From: Acestrorhynchus altus | Lineage: Eukaryota; Chordata; Actinopteri; Characiformes; Acestrorhynchidae | Assembly (NCBI GenBank): GCA_034509495.1 | Contig: CM067506.1 | Coordinates: 17,380,828-17,444,827 of the forward strand | Length of the DNA stretch: 64,000 bases | Direction of reading: 5' to 3' | In this document: piece by piece, positions 35,150 to 46,502 of the stretch | Numbering within the stretch: the first letter of the stretch is position 1 | Layout: every line of letters starts with the position of its first letter | Made by a program: the position numbers and the translations under genes | Notes under the pieces: generated by a model | What the model was told of the DNA's origin: nothing | The model's input: the letters and a program-made list of their open reading frames with translations, nothing else | Databases searched by the model: none

Positions 35150-36060
35150 GCTTCGTCCTCCTTCCAGCTGCGGACAGTGCAGCTATTTTTCCCCGCCCGT
35201 TTTCCGCCTAGCCCCGCCCTCGCGCTGCGATTGGATGTTCGTTCAAGCGCTCAGGCAGCCAGATGTTCTACAGCGTGCTGGAGCGCGCGCTGCTCGTAGC
35301 CAATCCACGCGCAAAGAGGGTGAGGACGTGGAAAACAGGTGGGATATGGAAAAACTGGATCACTGGACCCGTTTGAATGATGGAGCTTGTTCGCACCATA
35401 TTAAACATAACAGCAAGTCATTATAACACCCAACCAGAGAGCCAACATCAGCCTCAACATCTGTCCTAATCCTCTCACCTCCAAGCGTCAGATCTCCTAA
35501 AAGCAGGCTCACGCGCCAAGGTTACTGACCCAACTTTCTAAACTCTGGCTCTCCGCTGTGGAAGCACGCAGGAAGACACAGGAAACACGCCTGGAACATC
35601 TGGCCAGAGTAGCCAAATGCTGCTGAGGAAAGATGTGACACTCACCGAGCACAGCCAGCTGGAGCAGAGAGAGCCCGATCAGGTCCATCCTGCGCAAAGC
35701 CATGAGTCCAAGCAGAGACAGACAGGAGAACAGTGGGTGAATTAAAGCCCTGAGCGAGTTGTACACTTGCTCGCCCCTCTGGTGTCTCAAAGTTCCAGCA
35801 TACAGTCCGGGACGTGTGTGATTCAGCCTTCCCTTCCCTCAGCGCCGCTTTACCGGCGCCGCGGCGCGAGCAGCGATCCAAGCCCTGCGATAGTTGTGGA
35901 CAGAATCCTGAATCATCTTATCTGCAGCCAAATGTGGAGCTGGTGCAGGAAAAACACACACATACACACAGTCGCGCAGAGAAGCAGAGGAGTCGAGAGT
36001 GTGTGAAATGACTGCGCGCGCCACTGGCTTTCCAAAGACCCCCCCCCCCCTCGCCCCCCA
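35150..36060. promoter_or_regulatory. CpG-rich promoter-like region
   Basis: The only sustained CpG-rich DNA in the window. 35185-35310 carries two GC boxes (CCCCGCCC at 35191 and 35212), inverted CCAAT (ATTGG, 35230) and direct CCAAT (GCCAATCC, 35299). 35845-35885 has GGCGCCGCGGCGCGAGCAGC, and 36010-36025 has GCGCGCGCC. CpG richness resumes at 36290-36350 beyond a microsatellite. On the minus strand the 35.8-36.3 kb part lies upstream of the candidate exon; the 35.2-35.3 kb cluster would be in its first intron or serve a divergent transcript. No TATA box is obvious, which fits a CpG-type promoter. Confidence 0.6.
35646..35703 (-). CDS. Candidate first coding exon: signal peptide of a secreted or membrane protein
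   Basis: Product not identified. The minus strand from 35703 reads ATG then MALRRMDLIGLSLLQLAVLG: a basic N-terminus followed by a Leu-rich hydrophobic stretch, as in a signal peptide. A second Met (codon 6) has the better Kozak context (AGGATGG), so the protein may begin MDLIGLSLLQ. After 58 coding bases the sequence is CTCG|GTGAGT, a consensus splice donor, leaving a phase-1 intron (first intron base 35645). Phase-1 introns after the signal peptide are common in immunoglobulin-superfamily and other modular extracellular proteins. Upstream on this strand is CpG-rich, GC-box-containing DNA, as expected of a 5' UTR and promoter. No partner exon was found down to position 1, so the first intron would be long. 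The translated 94-codon frame that ignores the donor is not likely to be the product. Confidence 0.5.
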
Positions 36061-36128
36061 AAATCACTAAGTGGAAGGAAGCTGCATGAGAGCAGGGAAA
36101 GCAGCTGTTTGTTTCGGTGATCCCCAGA

Positions 36129-36130
<2 letters not shown>

Positions 36131-36220
<90 letters not shown>

Positions 36221-36232
36221 GATGGGGTGAGC

Positions 36233-36290
<58 letters not shown>
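36131..36290. repeat. Compound (GT)n-(GA)n-(GT)n microsatellite
   Basis: GT 36131-36184, GA 36184-36221, then GT 36233-36290, set inside the CpG-rich region. Confidence 0.96.
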
Positions 36291-36291
<1 letters not shown>

Positions 36292-36357
36292 GGGCCGTTT
36301 TAAGCGCGAGCGCACCGGGTTCCAGTGCGCGCAGCACGGCGTGCAACAACTCATGTG

Positions 36358-36440
36358 GCAGCAGCAGCAGCAGCAGCGGGTGGTGATGGGGGTGCTGTTG
36401 GTGCTGCTGCTGGTTGTGGTGGTGGTTGGGGGGGTGCAAC
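36358..36440. repeat. (CAG)n and GGT-rich tract
   Basis: Seven CAG units (36359-36378) followed by GTGGTG/GCTGCT variants and a G8 run. The Gln-, Ala- and Leu-rich frames across it come from the repeat, and I saw no support for coding. Confidence 0.85.
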
Positions 36441-36955
36441 GGCAAGATCATCATCAGAGAGTGATGAAGTGATGATCAAAAGAAGAGGTGTATCGTGTGG
36501 AGTCTTTCCCACATAAATGAAATACAAGATAACACAGTTTGTCTTTCACTTTCCTGACTTTCGGCAGTGACTGTGATCACACTTCTGTTCATGTGGAAAT
36601 AACTTGTGAATAAAGTGAATCTGACAGTTCTTTATATTGTAATTTCATGATGGTTAGACCAAAAGAAATGCTGTACAATGACTTTAATTAGTTATTTTGC
36701 ATTCAAAGTTAATAGCATTTTTGCTTTCTCTCAAGTCTATATTTTGGATATACGTGTTTTTCATTGGACAGTGAGTATACTGAACTGACCACAGAGCAAC
36801 GAATTTCTTAAGAATTATAAACGATGTCAGTGAGATTAATAATGTTTCACACAATCTACAACCAATTCAAAATAAACTCTGCTCCCAGCATCTTCTGTTT
36901 ACAACCAATTTAGTATAAGTGGCAGCCGTACAAATACTGTGCAAACATTGTCAAC
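36441..36955. other. No gene recognised
   Basis: AT-rich. A fragment at 36740-36775 (ATACGTGTTTTTCATTGGAC) belongs to the foldback family. Confidence 0.5.
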
Positions 36956-36964
36956 ATTTCAAAA

Positions 36965-37024
36965 TGTATTAAGTTAAAGATGAAACATTATTTTTAGTGT
37001 TTTAAGCAAGATTAAGGCATTATT

Positions 37025-37064
<40 letters not shown>

Positions 37065-37345
37065 ATTTGTGTAATTTTAGATCATCATATAAAGGTTTGG
37101 GCACCCCAAGAAAATGTAACTCTCTCATAATCTTTTTACAAGACATTATTATATACTATTTTAGGTTCAACTACTTTGCGGAACATTATGAATATTATAA
37201 ATTAAGTTGCAAGTTGAGCAACAGCTTAGACAGTTCTCTTATCAATTGGCACAGGTGGCAATGATAGGAAACAACTGGATATATGGATGGTCCAATCACA
37301 ACATATAAATCCAGAACTTGTCTGACTGAGCACAGTGTCTGTGAT
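36965..37345. mobile_element. Tc1/mariner remnant ('tttgggcaccc' family)
   Basis: TTAAGTTAAAGATGAAACAT and TTTTAAGCAAGATTAAGGCA precede a TTG repeat. AAAGGTTTGGGCACCCCAAG then TCTTATCAATTGGCACAGGT and ACATATAAATCCAG follow. These pieces are typical of a fish Tc1-like family with GTTTGGGCACCC ends. They appear rearranged, and no transposase is left. Confidence 0.5.
37025..37064. repeat. (TTG)n microsatellite
   Basis: Thirteen TTG units. Confidence 0.95.
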
Positions 37346-37664
37346 GTTTGTGTTCACAGATGTATGGTGGATGTTGTCAAGTTGGCTCAAAGATTTATTC
37401 TCTCACTAACTGCTTTCCTCCTGTGAACTGCAAACAACGCAGCTATAAAATGCAAATAACTAAAGATGATTCTCAAATAAAAAAACAACATTAAATATCT
37501 TTCATTTTTCTTGCTTTGATGTTGCTTCTAATCACAATAAACTACATCCTATTTATATGCTAACAAGTGGATAGTGGACCACTGTTGGCCTACTAAGAGC
37601 AAAACTGGCATTTTGCTTAGCATTTTCTGGGCAGTTAAACAAAATAATTTCTTTCTTTTTTTTT

Positions 37665-37741
<77 letters not shown>

Positions 37742-38440
37742 CGCTAACATGAAACAAAATATAAAGATATGGCTATAATATAGACAGAAAAAAGATTAAA
37801 TTAAAAAGCTAATAAGCTAAAAGAGACTGTAATAAATTAGCATAGAATCAGCTGTGGTGAAAAGAACAGAGTCAAAAGTAAGTAAAAGAGCAAGAAATAA
37901 GTTACATAATGCATTGTTTTGTTGGAACAGTCCACAGCACCAATACATCTGTAACTCCATCTTGGAATTATGTGTCTGCAGTTTATGGGGATACTGAAGA
38001 TGGGCTTTGCTCAGACACCATACAATGGGCCTCCACAACAATCTCATCCATCCTCTCTGATATCTCAATGAAGTTGCAAGCTGAAGATTTTTGCCAGAAC
38101 CCTCACGGTTTCTCCCAGCTAACGTTGGTGAAATCTGTGGCTAGACCACAAAATAGAAGCATTTTGAAAGAGCAATGGGCAAGAATCCATCAAAATGAAT
38201 TTGACTCTTAGCTATAAAAGTGTTTAAAAAGTGATGTAGCCGAAAGAAATAAGCTACATGTCAAATATTTGTTGTAATGCATAATGCATTGTCTTGGTGC
38301 TACACAAACTGCATTCCTTGCTTACGTGAACATGTAGTCAGACACAAAGCTTGTCTAGTCACTGTAGATAAATACTGCCAGTAAAATAATACTCGCTGCA
38401 ACAGATAAACATGAACCTATTGGCACTATGCCTAATGCTA
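37346..38440. other. No gene; long (TA)n at 37668-37739
   Basis: A perfect TA run of about 36 units sits in AT-rich DNA. The 100-codon frame at 37909-38211 has mixed codon use but no recognisable domain or splice sites, and I do not call it. Confidence 0.55.
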
Positions 38441-38620
38441 GGCATGAGCTAGGCTGGCTGGAGCAGTGGAACATCATGTAACACTCTTGTCATGAATGTA
38501 ATCATGTTCTCACCACAATGCTCCAAAATGTAGCTACTCCAAACAGAATATGATCAAATCTTTTCAATACTCTTTCAATGAACAGGTGTTCCAGTACTTT
38601 TGTCCATATAGTAAGTATAT
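38441..38620 (+). mobile_element. Tc1/mariner 3' remnant
   Basis: CTAGGCATGAGCTAGGCTGG, CTGGAGCAGTGGAACA resemble the codons just before the first catalytic Asp of Tc1 transposases. After a deletion comes the terminal AACAGGTGTTCCAGTACTT, TTGTCCATATAGTA. Related to 13812-13856 and 57290-57460. Confidence 0.6.
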
Positions 38621-38624
38621 GTAT

Positions 38625-40085
38625 AGTATGTATGTAGTCTATTATTTGTAAGCCTGGTAAATCAATACCAACTCTAATTCTGTACAGATATTTGGTTTTT
38701 GAAGCAGATGAGCTTCCCATCCTAAATACATAAAAACATTTGCATCAAAATAAATATGACTTTTGAGTCATGGGAGTATGGGAGAATGGGAGTATGAGGC
38801 AATGACCAGAAGGATGCTTAACTACTCAAAACATCTCTTAAATTTTAACTCCTTCATTCAGCTGCTGCTCTGGGGCTACATATATGTGAATAATGTTGAT
38901 TTATTTATCTACTTGTTTATTTAGGTTTTGAACCACAGTTAGTGGGGAGGACTGAAGAGCTTCCAGTCATTTAGAAATAAGTGAAACAGTGATAAGTGTA
39001 TCTAAATGTTTTGTAGTCGACTTATGAGACTACACTGAATTTATATGATTCGGTTTAAGTGGTTGCACATGAATAAAGTATGTTACAATTGTATTCATGT
39101 AATGTGTTTAATTCATTTGCAAACCCCTGACACATTCCCACATTTTAGGTGTGAGCAAATAAATCCAGGTGCTACACGTAAACAGAATGAACCAACTAAC
39201 AACAAACAATGAAATTAATTCATAGTGTCAAATTATGGGAGGCAGGAGGACTGTGATGTATGACCAGAGGTTTGTTGTTTGGTCCTGGATGTTTGCAGGC
39301 TTCAGTGTTCCAGCAATGCAGTTGTGTTAGACTGTTAGTGTGAGAACAAATTATTTATATTTCAAAATATAAATGGAACCTTGTTAACTCTAAATGTAAA
39401 TGAAATTAATTAATTAATTAATTCAGGCCATTTCTGTTGGTCAATTAATCATGAAATGTAAAGAAGAGCTGGTGCTTTCAAATCATAGCGATCAGTTATA
39501 TAAAGTAAATTTTGCCACATGTTCTTATTATGACATTTTTGCATTGCTTGAGATCTATTGTTGTTCCCAATATTGCAATCTTTTTAAGTTCTCTGAAATC
39601 TAAAGGTTCCTCATTGGTTATTGGCTTATTGGTTCTAAGAAAACTTACGTTTTTATATTTCACATTAAAACAAAACAAAACAATAGTTCAAAATAGTTCT
39701 TCTAGGTCGGGGTAACAAATATCTTGAATAACGATTTACTGTCACCAAACAAGCCTCATGTTTACAGAACTCATTGATTGCTAAATCTATGATAACGTAC
39801 TGTTTTTACATTGTGCAAAATGTTTATTTTTATTATAATTAATTAATGAACTAGACCCCATTTGTAACAGTTTATTGGATAATTTAAAGAATTTGATGAT
39901 GGATAGACACTTGAATTACCTATATGTCTATATGGTGTGGCCTTGATATATCTCTGATACACTGCTCTATATTTAGAGTAATTATAAACTGTACAATATA
40001 TTGTGCAAAATTTCATTTTAACTGGTGTTTAGAAATGACCAAAATGTCCTGGACACTTGGCCATGATACTTGCCCATTTTCAGAC
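38625..40085. other. No gene recognised
   Basis: AT-rich, including AATTAATTAATTAATT at 39406-39422. Only short frames. Confidence 0.6.
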
Positions 40086-40089
40086 AATC

Positions 40090-40330
40090 AGTCAGTCAAA
40101 GTTTATTTATATAGTGCTTTTTTACAACAAAGTCATTGCCACAAAGCAACTTTACAGAAGACTGGGTCCAAGCCTAAATTAAGCAAACCAGTGGGTGATA
40201 GTGTCAGAGAAAATGTCCCTCAGGCTAGGAGAAAGAAACCTTGAGAGGAACCAAGGATCAAGAGAGGAACCTATCCTCCTCTGTTCGGCACCAGAGAAGG
40301 TAATAGCACCCAACCATGGATGGACATGAG
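40090..40330 (+). repeat. Dispersed repeat (probable retroelement 3' region)
   Basis: AAAGTTTATTTATATAGTGC, ACAAAGCAACTTTACAGAAG, GAAAGAAACCTTGAGAGGAA, CCTATCCTCCTC. This block order is one I associate with a repeat abundant in otophysan fishes. It ends in a purine microsatellite. Confidence 0.55.
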
Positions 40331-40337
40331 AAACAAC

Positions 40338-40340
<3 letters not shown>

Positions 40341-40406
<66 letters not shown>

Positions 40407-40452
40407 GAAAGAAAGAAAAAAAGAAAGAGAAAGAAAGAAAGAAAGAAAGAAA
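40341..40452. repeat. (GA)n-(GAAA)n microsatellite
   Basis: GA units to 40402, then GAAA/AAAG units to 40452. Confidence 0.95.
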
Positions 40453-40454
40453 TT

Positions 40455-41425
40455 AAATAAGCATAGAAAACAATGTTCTTTATTACACCTAAGATAACAG
40501 TGATAGCAATAGAAGAACTATTTTCATTTTCATAAAGAACCTTTTTTTAATATAAAAAGTAATATTATACTGGTAGCATACGAGACAAACAAGTATGGTG
40601 TTATAGTGCTTAAAAAGACAACAAACAAACAAACACTGGTATTGCTATGCAATACTGGAGAATGGGGAAGCCACAGTATACACAGAGACACCATCCCCAC
40701 TCTTCCTAGCAATATATAACAATACTGTTTTGTATACAATTATTGGCTTCATTATATAGAATGAACAATCGATATACAAAATAAACTATATATCATAATA
40801 AATGGGATATAAACAGGATTTTGGTCTGAATAACTTTCAAATTCACTTCTTTAATTCTTTAAATGTTTTTTTGACACATTTATCAAACAACAATAGTTCT
40901 TCTGTGGCATCACTCAAAGGGCCTTTATTTCTAAGAGCATATGAGAGTGAGAAATAAGAATGGTTTGATTTTCACACACTGTACATACTCATGCACAAGT
41001 TCAAAGTCACAGTTTCCTCTAAAATCATGGCTACTGGAAACAAAAGAAGAGTAATATGGTGTATGCTGTTTTTATACCCCCAGTCTTTGATGGTGCTTCT
41101 GAAGCTGCTGTTTCAAATGAGTGCCCTTAAACACAGAGAAATATTTATTAAAACTTGAAGCTTAAAAAAGCAGCAATTCTCCCACCCCACTGTAAATAAG
41201 ACATGAGTGACATTTCCATTACGTTTGGCAAACCTTTTAAATGCCTTCCTCTCACAGCCATACACTTCGTTGGTGTCCTTGTTATGCATCTGCAGATGAA
41301 TTTTCTTAGCTTCTGACAAAGAAAACATCAGTGCTGTTCTGTTTATCACTGTTTTTTTATAGTGAGCAACCAGTGAGACTAAAGAAAGGAATCATGGATT
41401 TGTAAAAGTGGAAAAGTGGTTGAGC
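40455..41425. other. No gene recognised
   Basis: AT-rich. A 78-codon minus-strand frame (41113-41349) shows no domain. Confidence 0.55.

Positions 41426-41429
<4 letters not shown>

Positions 41430-41478
<49 letters not shown>
41430..41478. repeat. (TG)n microsatellite
   Basis: About 23 TG units. Confidence 0.95.
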
Positions 41479-41480
<2 letters not shown>

Positions 41481-41611
41481 TGAGGGGATAAAGTGAGGTA
41501 TGCAATATTTACTGTAGGTTTCCTCTCCTCCCCATCACTGTAAGCTGTAGCACATTGAGCTGTGGGCTGTTTGTTAATAATTGTGTTGTTATGTCAATAC
41601 AGTGAGAGAAT

Positions 41612-41613
<2 letters not shown>

Positions 41614-41660
<47 letters not shown>
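41614..41660. repeat. (GA)n microsatellite
   Basis: About 22 GA units. A GT/GGGT-rich tract follows at 41787-41833. Confidence 0.95.
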
Positions 41661-41666
<6 letters not shown>

Positions 41667-41834
41667 GTGAGTGAAGTCGAGCCGGCAGGGGTTTGGCACA
41701 GCCTCCTCCTGCACAAGCCGAAAAACCGTGGCAACAGGCACACTAATGGCCCATCTGTTGAGAGGCAGAGAGTGAGAGGGGAGAAGGGTGTGGGTGTGTG
41801 GGTGTGTGTGTGTGTGGACATGGGGGTGGGGGTG

Positions 41835-42400
41835 TGCTGTTTGACTCTTCGTGATAAATGATTTAAAAGTATACATGCTCTTAAAATACTCAACTTCCCC
41901 TATTTTCAGTATTCTGTGTATGTGTTCCAGAATAGACACAGAAAACCATGGGAATGTTAAAGGAATTACAACGCATATGTGAGCCAGAACCCAGCTGGCT
42001 GTTAGCTATCATAGATTTATTCTTCTTTAAACCCCACTTATTATATCCTTTTTTATTGTTTTATATAGTTTTATTGTTTTATTGTAATTGTAATGTATAG
42101 TAATGGGGCATTTCCACATCTGCACTTTTTAGTCAAACAAAGGTCAAATTTGTTCTTTTTCAAAAGATTTGGGCAGGTGTGGATAGAGTGATTGCACACG
42201 GATATGGACCAAAATAACTGCAGTGAAAATTTGGAGGTGGTATCTGCTTTGGTTCTATCAGGTCCTATCACCTATCAGGTATATTCAAGTTTGAGCTAAA
42301 CTGCTCAGCAGGTAGTTTCATTTGTTATACTGCCTATATAATTACTACAGCTGTAAACAAATGCCATATCTACCATTGCCCTTTGCTAAACTGAACAGAC
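41835..42400. other. No gene recognised
   Basis: AT-rich single-copy-looking DNA. Confidence 0.5.
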
Positions 42401-42409
42401 ATAAAAATT

Positions 42410-42885
42410 AGTCCAGAACACAGGACCTTCTTGCTGTGTTTACTTTCTTGATCCTGTCCCAGACAGGTCTGACCAGTAAGTGGAAAGATTGTTGTGACGC
42501 GTTTTGTTGCACTTGGATTTTTCCAAGTGTGAAACCAAACAAACCCTAGAGCAAAATTTTTGCTCTTTTTCGCATTTATGGTTCAAGACAAGAACAAACA
42601 AACTCTGGTGCGAAAATGAGTTCAGGCTTAGCCATTAAGCTGCTACTGAAACTATTAAACAGTACACCAGTTTTGGTCAGACCAAATGTTGTTCATTTGA
42701 TCCTGACCATGGGCTGAGCTGCCTTTCACAGCAGCTTGTTTGGTCTGGACCAAACTTCCAAACTTTGCTCCAACCAAAAGAGGATGTCTTGGTCTGGATT
42801 CAAGTGAACTGTGGTGCAGATTGTTTTTTTTGGATGGTTTGGACTTTAGTACCAATTATAAGAAGTTTTGTGAGGCTGTCTTTAC
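42410..42885. mobile_element. Possible MITE rich in GGTC/GACC motifs
   Basis: CCAAACAAACC, TTGGTCAGACCAAATG, TTTGGTCTGGACCAAACTTC and CTTGGTCTGGATTC alternate in both orientations, so the segment folds on itself. The type is unknown and the ends are not defined. Confidence 0.3.
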
Positions 42886-43049
42886 CCATTAAATAACTGA
42901 AGAAAAATGAACCTGTACAAAAGTAAAAGTGAAAAGCTGTGCTAGCATATGGAGAAGATTATATCTGTAAGTGACTACGTAACTGTTGCACTAAGAGTGT
43001 GTTCATCTGGTGAATTGATACGTTTTATTGCTACCAAATAAATCTGTTT

Positions 43050-43560
43050 GTGCATTTTTTTGCTCAGGAAAAGCAACCTGCCAAATTGGCATCACACTTT
43101 AATAAACCTATCAGTATCAGGAATAGGGAGATGCAGCCCACACAGGTAAACAACGTAAGAAAACTGAACTTAGGTTTGGACTTTCAGGTGTGGAGGTTAT
43201 CTTATCTTAAAGAAGGCCTGGTTATTATAGTGTTCTTTGCTGCTCATAGTGTGTCTGTAATAAAGGGGAGGGGGGAATCAGGTTCACCCATATAGGTTCT
43301 ATGTCTAAAATGAGGTCACTCATCATAATGAAGTGAGTGATGCACATAGTCCAGAGACGTCCAAGATAGAAGACTATTTCTGTCCCTCCAGTCGAAACCC
43401 TTCTTTCTCGTCTCATCCATCATCTCAGTCTCTTTCTCTATATTGTATCATTCTCTCGTTCCCTCTCTCTATCACACACACCATTTTTCCTCCATTTTTC
43501 CATTTTTCCTCTCTCTATGTTAGTGAGAGATATAGGGTTGTTTTCAAACCTTCAAGCAGC
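43050..43560. other. No gene recognised
   Basis: A pyrimidine-rich patch at 43378-43515 gives Ser-rich frames by composition only. Confidence 0.5.
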
Positions 43561-43572
43561 TATTAAATATAT

Positions 43573-43800
43573 ACAGTAGTGTTTGAAAGTTTGTGAACCC
43601 TTTAGAATTTTCTGCATAAGTCTGCATAAATTAGACACAAAACTTCAGATTTCCACACCTAAAAGTCTTAAAAGAAGAATAAATAAATAGGAAGAACCAA
43701 ATCAAACAAAGGAGACAAGAATAATTTATTTATTGAGGAAAATTATCCAATATTGCTAATCTGTGAGTGGAAAAATATGTGAAACTTTAGTTTTAGCAGA
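43573..43800 (+). mobile_element. Tc1/mariner left end fragment
   Basis: After TA (43571-43572) comes CAGTAGTGTTTGAAAGTTTG, TGAACCCTTTAGAATTTTCT, then AATTTATTTATTGAGGAAAA and TCTGTGAGTGG. This is the terminal repeat region of a fish Tc1-like family, about 230 bp, with no transposase. Confidence 0.7.
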
Positions 43801-43866
43801 TTATTTGAAGGTGATTTCAGTGGCACTAACAAAGGTGATTTCTGAGGAGCTCAGAAGAAGAAGGCA

Positions 43867-44060
43867 TCATAAAAAATAGAATATCATGAAAATGTTTATT
43901 CATGTTTATAATTCATTAAAATGTAAGCTCATTTGTTATTCATTACAAGTAAAGTGACATTTCAAACATTTATTTTTGTGTTGGGCCTATAGTGCTTATA
44001 GCAAATGAAAATCAGAAATCCAAAATCAAATAATTATCAGAACATTTCATTTCGAGTTTG
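43867..44060 (+). mobile_element. Tc1/mariner fragment, same family as 6733
   Basis: CATAAAAAATAGAATATCAT, ATTCATTACAAG, AAAGTGACATTTCAAACATT, then GCAAATGAAAATC match the order of blocks at 6745-6905 with drift. No terminal repeat pair. Confidence 0.5.
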
Positions 44061-44389
44061 CATAAATACTAAGCAGATCGTATCAATATCCAAAATTTGT
44101 GACAACATAATTGTCTTTTTAAATCAATATAAAATACATGACTTAATATTTGACTTTTTAAATTACATTATGAACAAAATTGTTTTCAAATTTTTAAGAT
44201 GGATTAGTGTAAAATGAATATGAATACGACCTCAGAGAATATCTTTTTTTAGCTGTTTAATTATGAAGAAGGCAATAAAATAAGCGGATTGTTGTCCAAT
44301 TATCAGACATCAACAATTAATCTGATTATAAGATAAAAAGCACAATATTAATTAAAGGGACCTAATAATAAAGTTTAAAAAATCATCCT

Positions 44390-44640
44390 GAACAAACTGT
44401 CCCTGGTGTGTGCAATCCAGCTTGGTTGACAAGACGTCGTCTTAATTTATTGACTTGACAGACAATTAAAATATAATAATGGGATTCATTTTCAATTAAA
44501 TGATAATGTTGTCCTGTTTGAATTATTGCTGTCACTGCTCTAATTGAGTGCTATCACAGAGGCGACCTTGCTGCGTGCGGTGAGATGGGATGTGTCAGCT
44601 GTAACACACACAATGACAGGGAGGGAGGTAATGGCTCTGA
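44390..44640. promoter_or_regulatory. Candidate conserved non-coding element
   Basis: Non-repetitive with dense homeodomain-type cores: CTTAATTTATTGACTTGACA, ACAATTAAAATATAATAATG, TCAATTAAATGATAATG, TTGAATTATTGC, CTAATTGAG. It ends in a less AT-rich stretch (GGCGACCTTGCTGCGTGCGG). No coding frame. Resembles developmental enhancers in make-up, but that is inference. Confidence 0.28.
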
Positions 44641-44846
44641 TTTCATCTGAGTAGCCTGGCTCTGTGAGGTGTAATGCCTTAATATAATCATACCTGACAA
44701 TATAATAATAATCATATCTGAGGAATGAATGGAGTATATAAATGTAAATAATGGGGGTCGGGTTGCGAGATTCACATAGATATTTTCCAGATCAGTAGGT
44801 GGGCATCTCATGATCTTTTGTAGACCAAGTTACAAGTGAGTTTGGA

Positions 44847-44851
<5 letters not shown>

Positions 44852-44907
<56 letters not shown>

Positions 44908-44972
44908 GTGTGTGTGTGTCTGTGTGTGTGTGTGTGTGCGTGTGTGCGTGCACGTGTGTGTTTGTGTGTGTA
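44852..44972. repeat. (TG)n microsatellite with interruptions
   Basis: TG tract broken by CGTG, TCTG and CACG units. Confidence 0.95.
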
Positions 44973-44974
44973 GG

Positions 44975-46030
44975 ACAGCAGTAGGGGAGATCTGATGTGC
45001 AAATCCCCATGGAGAGTCAGTGGAGGACATGGCTGGGGGCAAACACGCATACATACACACACATATATCCTTGAAGTGTGGAGATTTATTTCAACAGTTT
45101 CCTTCCTTGCCTGCAGCCAGGCAACACCTCTTAAAAATCACACTCATACAGCAGTTGTGATTTTTTTACTGTGTGTTTTTCAAGTCTGAATATGATCGCA
45201 GTGGGTTGCAAGTTAATTTGTCAGACACTTTGTGTTTCTGGTGGAAAAAAAACCTCAACTGCAATCACTATGTAATCATTTCAAAGAGCATTAATATTTA
45301 CAGAGTCTATAGAAGAGGAGGGGGCATTTTACTTATGTGCTCTCTCTTGTTTCCTTTCAATTGTTAAACCTAGACCTGCTGGAGTTGAATAATCACAGCC
45401 TTTACTTTGTTGTTTAGGCTCCCTTAACTTTCCTTTCACATTTTCTCAAGTAGACTGGGGGAAATTTAACAACAACATCCTGGATCTCTTGAGAGTTCAA
45501 TGTTTCTATGTCTTATTTCCCTACTCAGATAACACTTTACCCAGCAACACATCTGAATTTGTGTGCATGAATGCATGTTTTAAAGTACGCTCTATTTGCA
45601 CTTGCCCTTGTACGTCCTTTCATGTACCATGCTGCCAAGGCAAATTCATGGTATGCATATCATTCCTGGCAATCTGACCCTGACATATGTATTCAGTCTG
45701 CCACTTGACTAATAGTGAGCCATTTCTTAGCAGGTCCAAACAGCATGTTCTGATGAGCTATGGGAATGTTTCAGTTGGACATGATATTTGAAGCACAGGC
45801 TGCAGACATCAAAGAAGAAATTACTAGGCTGATGATTTAGGCAGCTGGCTTTAAGGCTGATGTATTATCAGACCTAAAAGAACTGGAAGGCATAAATGAA
45901 TAAAAAAAAAAGAATAATGTTCTTGATGTCTGAGATAATTTGCTTAGCTGAGTTTAGCTAGTGCTCCAGCATAGTGCCACACTGAATCTGTGGACTGGAG
46001 CAAGACTGTAAGCTTGTGACAGGATGTTTC
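44975..46030. other. No gene recognised
   Basis: Only short frames and no recognised repeat. Confidence 0.55.
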
Positions 46031-46033
46031 CTC

Positions 46034-46099
<66 letters not shown>
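46034..46099. repeat. (TTA)n microsatellite
   Basis: About 21 TTA units; the Ile-rich frame is an artefact. Confidence 0.96.
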
Positions 46100-46379
46100 A
46101 CCAGGCTGCTTCCTGACCTGTCATATACCAGAATCTTGAAAATGAGAAATAACCTAGCTGTCTGCTTTGACCTTCATACTTCTACACAGGACACAATGCT
46201 AATGTCCACACCTCTCAGATATGAAATGCCTGCAAAGGCCAAAAGGCATGAGATGTGTAGAATTAAGTGCAGCATTTGCTTTGAAGCCACAAATATATTC
46301 TGAAGAAATAACTTGCCTGGCTCTGGTGCTCAGCAGTTCATTTACTCAAGGCCACACTGTAAAGTCCTGTGTGGTATTG

Positions 46380-46475
46380 ACTTGATGATGACTTACCCCA
46401 TCTAACCACGGCGGTCTCATTGTTTGATGAATTATCAGCTAGTAATCCAGCTCAGAAAACAGCTCAAAATCACTT
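46380..46475 (+). repeat. Dispersed repeat, paired with 48340-48440
   Basis: GATGATGACTTACCCC, GGTCTCATTG then TGATGAATTATCAGCTAGTAATCCAG and AAAACAG recur at 48345-48440 on the same strand with few changes. Confidence 0.55.
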
Positions 46476-46502
46476 ATATCTAGCTGAATTAAATACCAGC
46501 TT

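Noticed and set aside
36325..36516. Ala/Gly-rich frame over the CAG repeat near the promoter-like region
   Set aside because: Codons come from CAG/GGT repeats, and other frames give poly-Gln and poly-Leu equally well.
37909..38211. 100-codon plus-strand frame
   Set aside because: No domain, no CpG or promoter signal, no paired splice sites; length is within chance for 64 kb.
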